Origin: an uncultured Tropicimonas sp.
GTDB taxonomy: Bacteria; Pseudomonadota; Alphaproteobacteria; Rhodobacterales; Rhodobacteraceae
Assembly (NCBI GenBank): GCA_947497945.1
Contig: CANMIP010000002.1
Location: forward strand, 248,001 to 312,000
Direction: 5' to 3'
DNA: 64,000 nucleotides
Numbering within the stretch: the first letter of the stretch is position 1; every line of letters starts with the position of its first letter. The position numbers were made by a program, and so were the translations under genes. Below are positions 60,226 to 64,000 of the stretch, piece by piece. The notes under the pieces are model-generated. The model did no database searches. It saw nothing but the letters and a program-made list of their open reading frames with translations, and had not been told where the DNA came from.

Positions 60226-60708
60226 ATGAGCAAGACAGACGACGAAAGACGGGGCGATTCACCACGCGCCTTGGTCGCAGGGGTCATGGCGCTGCTTGGC
60301 GCAATGTTCTTTGCCGTATTGCTTGGCGATGACGTGGAGAATTTCACCGGAACCGAATGGGCAGACCTGCCGCCCGCGCTGATCCTACGCTACCTTCTTG
60401 CCATGGGTCTGGGCGGTGCGCTTGCAGGCTGGCTGCTGGCCGGAATGTTCGGACGCGCTGGAGTAGCAGGCTGGGCCGTGGCCGCAATCGGTGGCGTGAT
60501 CGCGACCTGCTGTGCCGGGCTGTTCGGCTCGGCGGTGGGGCTGCTGCCGGACCTGCTGACCGATGGCTGGCAAATCTCCGACCTGATCCCGATCCTGTTC
60601 GGTTTGCTTGTCCTGCCGCTTTCAATGGCCGCGCGGCCCTTCCTGGCCCTTGGCTGGGTGGTGCTGATCGTGGTGACTCATGTGTTGGCCAAGCGCCGGC
60701 GCGGGTGA
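60226..60708 (+). CDS. Small polytopic membrane protein
   Basis: 160 residues from MSKTDDERRGDSPRALVAGV behind GGGAGAAGG. Four membrane helices are likely (for example ALVAGVMALLGAMFFAVLLG and WAVAAIGGVIATCCAGLFGS). No domain recognised. It follows the CYTH-CHAD gene by 82 bases on the same strand. Confidence 0.75.
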   Translation: MSKTDDERRGDSPRALVAGVMALLGAMFFAVLLGDDVENFTGTEWADLPPALILRYLLAMGLGGALAGWLLAGMFGRAGVAGWAVAAIGGVIATCCAGLFGSAVGLLPDLLTDGWQISDLIPILFGLLVLPLSMAARPFLALGWVVLIVVTHVLAKRRRG

Positions 60709-60839
60709 GGCCGGGTGTCGGACGCTGCGCGGATCACGGCGTCTCGCCCGAAACGGTGGTCAATTCGATCTGGCCGAAAGAGTTCTCTCTGCGGAGGGCA
60801 GGACCGATCCTGGCAGGTCGGCTGCGCCGCTGAACAGCC

Positions 60840-61466
60840 CTATTTGAAGCTCCGGCTGTCCTTGATCTGGTCCCAGGCCCAGACGACCTCCTGGAGGCGC
60901 TCCTCGTCGGACCGATCGCCACCGTTCATATCCGGGTGCAGCACCTTGATCAGCCCCTTGTAGGCCTTGCGGATATCGGCCTTGGTCCAGTGATCCTTCG
61001 CATCGAGGATCTCCAGTGCCTTGCGTTCGGTCGGCGGCAAGCGGCGGCCGCCGCCGGAGCCCTTGCCCGGATTGCGCGTCGCGTTCTCGCCCAGCACCTG
61101 GTGGGCGTCGTCGATCCCGAGCCGCGCCCAGGCGCGTTCCTCGGCGGATTGCTTGAAGGGCTTGGTCTCGCGCTCCCAGACACGGTCCTTGTCGACCTGC
61201 GCCTGCATCTCCTCTTCGGTCGTGCCGTCGAAGAAATTCCATTTCAGGTTGTATTCGCGGACATGGTCCTTGCAGAACCAGAAATAGTCATCGAGTGAAT
61301 CCGGCGATTTGGGCGCGCGATATTTGCCGGCCTCCTCGCAGCCCGGATGCTCACAGACCCGCTGCGACGTCTCGAAGGCGCCCGACATGCCACGCTTGCC
61401 CCTCGACCGCTTTTTCTTGTCGCTTTTCACGCGGATATCGAAACCGAAGGGATCGGATTTGGCCAT
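60840..61466 (-). CDS. J-domain (DnaJ-like) protein with an N-terminal Cys/His cluster
   Basis: 208 residues. The J domain is at the C-terminus (about 150-205) with the HPD motif in LIKVLHPDMNGGDR. The N-terminal third has a basic segment (RVKSDKKKRSRGKRGMSG) and a possible zinc site (VCEHPGCEEAGKY and WFCKDHV). It probably stimulates an Hsp70 on a specific client. It is divergent from bolA, a neighbourhood seen with cobS in Rhodobacteraceae. Confidence 0.9.
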   Translation of the reverse strand: MAKSDPFGFDIRVKSDKKKRSRGKRGMSGAFETSQRVCEHPGCEEAGKYRAPKSPDSLDDYFWFCKDHVREYNLKWNFFDGTTEEEMQAQVDKDRVWERETKPFKQSAEERAWARLGIDDAHQVLGENATRNPGKGSGGGRRLPPTERKALEILDAKDHWTKADIRKAYKGLIKVLHPDMNGGDRSDEERLQEVVWAWDQIKDSRSFK

Positions 61467-61576
61467 GGGACGGGATCCTTTCTCGAAACAGCTGCACTCG
61501 GGCCTGAGTTCTTTCCGACTCGGACGCGAGAGTTTAATCTGCGTGATGGGGATTCGAACAGGGGGTCTGACGAAAA

Positions 61577-61834
61577 ATGAGTGTCGCAGAAGAAATCACG
61601 CAAAAACTTGAGGATCGCTTCGCGCCGCGCGCGTTGGAGGTGCTGGACGAGAGCGAGCAACACCGGGGGCACGCGGGATATCGCGAGGGGGGGCAGTCCC
61701 ATTTTCGGATCGTGATTCGGGCCGAGCCGTTCGGCGACATGACGCGCATCGCGCGGCACAGGGCGATCCATGCCGCACTCGGACCCGACCTCGTAGGACG
61801 CATCCATGCCCTCGCGCTGGATGTCGCGCCCTGA
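61577..61834 (+). CDS. BolA-family protein
   Basis: 85 residues with the class II-type fold: HRGHAGYREGGQSHFRIVI and the helix-turn RHRAIHAALGPDLVGRIHAL. BolA proteins partner with monothiol glutaredoxins in iron-sulphur trafficking. It lies divergent from the J-protein gene. Confidence 0.92.
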   Translation: MSVAEEITQKLEDRFAPRALEVLDESEQHRGHAGYREGGQSHFRIVIRAEPFGDMTRIARHRAIHAALGPDLVGRIHALALDVAP

Positions 61835-61891
61835 GGCGCGCGGCCTGATCTCATGCCCTGAGGCGCGCAACCTGGTCTCACGCCCCGCGGG

Positions 61892-62395
61892 TCAGTCCTG
61901 GCTTCGGTCGGGATGGCGTTCCGGGGCCGGACCAAGCTTCGGCGCGGCCGAACTGGTCTCCCGATAGGCAGTGAGCGCGGCGGCGGCGGCAGCGGCGGCA
62001 GCAGTATCGGTTGCCGAGGTCTCCGGCGTCTCTGCCTCGGCAGGGTGGGGGGCAGCGGGCGCCTCGGGGACCCTCCGGGCCGCCTCGGCCCCAGCGTCAA
62101 CCGCTGGCGCGGCTTCCGGGGCACGGATCGTGGCGGCAGGAGCAGGTTGCGTCCCGGTCTCGGATTTCTCTCGGCAGAACACCAGCATATTCTGGTAAGT
62201 CGTGCTGGAGCCCGTCAGGCCGCTGCGTTCCTCGTTAGGCAATGTATCGGCGCGCAGATAGGTCCAGCCCTCGGCACCAAGCTCGTTCATCAGTGCCTCC
62301 AGCGCGTTGGCAAAACGCTCGCGAGGCCCTTTTACGCCCTTTCCCTTTCGCCCTTTCTCGGGGGCAGGCACCACCTTGTATTCGTAGATCGGCAT
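61892..62395 (-). CDS. DUF4177-domain protein
   Basis: 167 residues. A short N-terminal DUF4177 domain (MPIYEYKVVPAPEKGRKGKG to LGAEGWTYLRADTLPNEERS) is followed by an Ala/Pro/Glu-rich, probably disordered tail with an eight-or-more alanine run (DTAAAAAAAAAL). Function is unknown. A sigma70-like promoter is visible 40 to 70 bases upstream. Confidence 0.85.
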   Translation of the reverse strand: MPIYEYKVVPAPEKGRKGKGVKGPRERFANALEALMNELGAEGWTYLRADTLPNEERSGLTGSSTTYQNMLVFCREKSETGTQPAPAATIRAPEAAPAVDAGAEAARRVPEAPAAPHPAEAETPETSATDTAAAAAAAAALTAYRETSSAAPKLGPAPERHPDRSQD

Positions 62396-62435
62396 CGATG
62401 TTTCTTCCCTGTCACCAGCGCGCGCGGCGCCGCTC

Positions 62436-62463
62436 CTTATAGGCAAGACACCGGCAGGTGCAA
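62436..62463 (-). promoter_or_regulatory. Sigma70-type promoter for the DUF4177 gene
   Basis: On the minus strand TTGCAC (62463-62458), a 16-base spacer and TATAAG (62441-62436) stand about 40 bases before the start codon. Confidence 0.5.
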
Positions 62464-62869
62464 AGGGCGCTGTCGAGATACCGGCCCGCGGCGACGTGCC
62501 GGTTTCCGGGTCCCTTGCGGCGGGTGCCTCGACGGCCAATTGCCGGGACGTATAGGCCATCCTGGATGACGGCATTTCGGGACGATGGCTACGGTACCCG
62601 ATCGGTTTTCGCGCAGGACAGGGTCAGGCAATCCCCGCTGCGTGGCATCCCCCGCCGCACCGTCTTCGGCGCATGTGTTTGCACGGCCCAGGAGAGTCGT
62701 ACCCTGCCTCGACGCCGGGAGTGCATACGCCGAGAGCGGCGCCCGCTTCGACGCCACAGGGCGGCACAGAGATTCGAGAGACGCTGTGTGGTTCCGTTGG
62801 CGGACGCTCCACACAGACGGACCCGCGCCAGACCGGGCGGGCAGTGTCGCCTGTCGCCGGGGACCGGCC
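62464..62869. other. Spacer downstream of cobS
   Basis: About 400 bases without a supported gene, where cobT might be expected. It contains a composite hairpin at 62784-62816 (CTGTGTGG/CCACACAG with inner TCCG/CGGA) 54 bases after the cobS stop. Confidence 0.5.
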
Positions 62870-63856
62870 TCAGACCAGCGCGGTGCTGACAGCGCTTTCC
62901 GGCAGTTCCTCATCGAAGCAGCGCTGGTAGAACTCGGCAACTGTCTGCCGCTCCAGCTCGTCACACTTGTTGAGGAAGGTGAGCCGGAAGGCATAGCCGA
63001 CCGAACGGAAGATCAGCGCGTTCTGGGCCCAGTTGATCACCGTGCGCGGGCTCATGACGGTCGAGAGCTCGCCATTCATGAAGGCCGTGCGCGAGAGGTC
63101 GGCAACGGTCACCATCTGGCTGACGACCTTGCGGCCCTTCTCGGTATTGTAGGTCGGCGCCTTGGAGAGCACGATCTGCGTTTCCGCGTCATGGCTGAGA
63201 TAGTTCAGCGTCGCCACGAGCGACCAGCGGTCCATCTGTGCCTGGTTGATCTGTTGGGTGCCGTGATAAAGGCCGGTCGTGTCGCCCAGACCCACCGTGT
63301 TCGCCGTCGCAAAGAGGCGGAAGGAGGGATGGGGCGTGATGATCTCGTTCTGGTCGAGCAGCGTCAGCTTGCCGTCATGCTCCAGCACACGCTGGATGAC
63401 GAACATCACGTCGGCGCGGCCGGCATCATACTCATCGAAGACGATGGCAACGGGGTTGCGCAGCGCCCAGGGCAGGATGCCCTCGTGGAACTCGGTGACC
63501 TGCTTGCCGTCGCGCAGCTTGATCGCGTCCTTGCCGATCAGGTCGATCCGCGAGATGTGGCTGTCGAGGTTGACCCGCGCGGTCTGCCATTTGAGCCGGG
63601 CAGCAACCTGTTCGATATGGGTCGACTTGCCGGTGCCGTGATAGCCCTGGATCATGACACGGCGGTTATGGCTGAAACCGGCCAGAATCGCGAGCGTGGT
63701 GTCGGGATCGAACTTGTAGGTCGGATCGACCTCGGGAACGCGGTCGGCATGCTCTGCGAACCCCTTGACCACCATATCCGTATCAATGCCGAAGACATCA
63801 CGGACCGAGATTTCCTCGGTGGGGCGGGCAATGGGGTCGTTTTGAGTGGCTGCCAT
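62870..63856 (-). CDS. cobS: Aerobic cobaltochelatase subunit CobS
   Basis: AAA+ ATPase subunit of the CobNST chelatase that inserts cobalt into hydrogenobyrinic acid diamide. The start [20 protein letters not shown] is preferred to 63967 because homology begins there. 328 residues with Walker [14 protein letters not shown] and Walker [15 protein letters not shown]. cobT does not follow directly; the next minus-strand gene is the DUF4177 gene after a 474-base gap. Confidence 0.93.
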   Translation of the reverse strand: MAATQNDPIARPTEEISVRDVFGIDTDMVVKGFAEHADRVPEVDPTYKFDPDTTLAILAGFSHNRRVMIQGYHGTGKSTHIEQVAARLKWQTARVNLDSHISRIDLIGKDAIKLRDGKQVTEFHEGILPWALRNPVAIVFDEYDAGRADVMFVIQRVLEHDGKLTLLDQNEIITPHPSFRLFATANTVGLGDTTGLYHGTQQINQAQMDRWSLVATLNYLSHDAETQIVLSKAPTYNTEKGRKVVSQMVTVADLSRTAFMNGELSTVMSPRTVINWAQNALIFRSVGYAFRLTFLNKCDELERQTVAEFYQRCFDEELPESAVSTALV

Positions 63857-64000
63857 GATCCTGATCCTCACGAATGAATGGACCCCGCGTTGAGACGGGG
63901 CCGGTTCCGGGGATGCACCATTCCGGGAAAGGGCGCAAGAGGAAGGCTGCCCGCCCCGTGCCCGCATCCGTGGACAGGGCGCCCCCGACGACGGGAACCG
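63857..64000. other. Right end of the window, upstream of cobS
   Basis: No gene or riboswitch is visible in the last 144 bases; cobS regulatory sequence is presumably here. Confidence 0.4.

Noticed and set aside
62437-62994. Minus-strand 185-codon frame in the gap after cobS as a cobT remnant
   Set aside because: The translation has no CobT features and overlaps the cobS 3' end in another frame.
63857-64000. Cobalamin riboswitch upstream of cobS
   Set aside because: No B12-box-like conserved sequence or the needed junction stems could be found in the available bases.

Overview
The window is a G+C-rich chromosomal segment of an alphaproteobacterium, most likely Rhodobacteraceae (Roseobacter/Rhodobacter group). 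Grounds: the order trpG-trpD-trpC-moaC-moeA-lexA, the ctaC-ctaB-ctaG-ctaE oxidase block beside tldD, a GAAC-N7-GAAC SOS box, a gene-transfer-agent (GTA) type lysis pair, and a J-protein/bolA/cobS neighbourhood. Almost all of it is core genome. I saw no insertion sequence, integrase, CRISPR array, rRNA or tRNA.

Layout. 1-5446: a tightly coupled tryptophan/molybdopterin operon (trpG cut by the window edge) with a uracil-DNA glycosylase gene inside it, then lexA under its own SOS box. 5575-10774: comEC (minus) diverging from gltX-gltA. 10775-11339: a lower-G+C spacer holding a small frameshifted membrane ORF. 11340-13330: a minus-strand lysis operon (GH108 endolysin, 3-TM holin and three small proteins). 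13521-16820: ccmE, argC, murI and an acyltransferase, all minus. 17079-19106: a LysR regulator, a possible small-RNA locus and a lytic transglycosylase. 19135-19942: a frameshifted methyltransferase. 20161-24200: purL, a GNAT gene, thyA, folA. 24342-26727: a surface-lipoprotein candidate and its Slam-like outer-membrane exporter. 26801-31429: gloA, a DUF1194 protein, a MarR regulator, sdhE with an XRE regulator, an aspartate aminotransferase and a small unknown. 31436-35866: a MATE exporter, scoAB, and a VOC protein coupled to a WYL regulator. 36141-41681: tldD, dprA, topA on the minus strand. 41846-45267: cytochrome c oxidase subunits II and III with assembly genes. 45665-52394: a lipoprotein transglycosylase, gatB, an rRNA methyltransferase, an NTF2-like protein, an atypical basic protein and parE. 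52569-57535: an Lrp/LysE pair, a second acyltransferase, pepN. 57768-63856: a small exported protein, an orphan PAAR protein, a CYTH-CHAD protein, a membrane protein, a J-protein, bolA, a DUF4177 protein and cobS.

How the genes connect. The most interesting thread is scattered DNA transfer machinery: the endolysin/holin pair resembles the cassette that releases GTA particles in Rhodobacter capsulatus, while ComEC and DprA are the import and protection functions that recipients need. comEC and dprA each carry a near-consensus CtrA-like site (TTAA-N7-TTAA(C)) just upstream, and lexA carries an SOS box. This suggests, but does not prove, one CtrA/SOS-linked regulon. A second candidate system is the lipoprotein/Slam pair. 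Several unannotated structured elements lie in the spacers: a repeat pair at 32994/36018, a perfect 10-bp-arm hairpin at 54848, and a long inverted repeat at 49773-49903.
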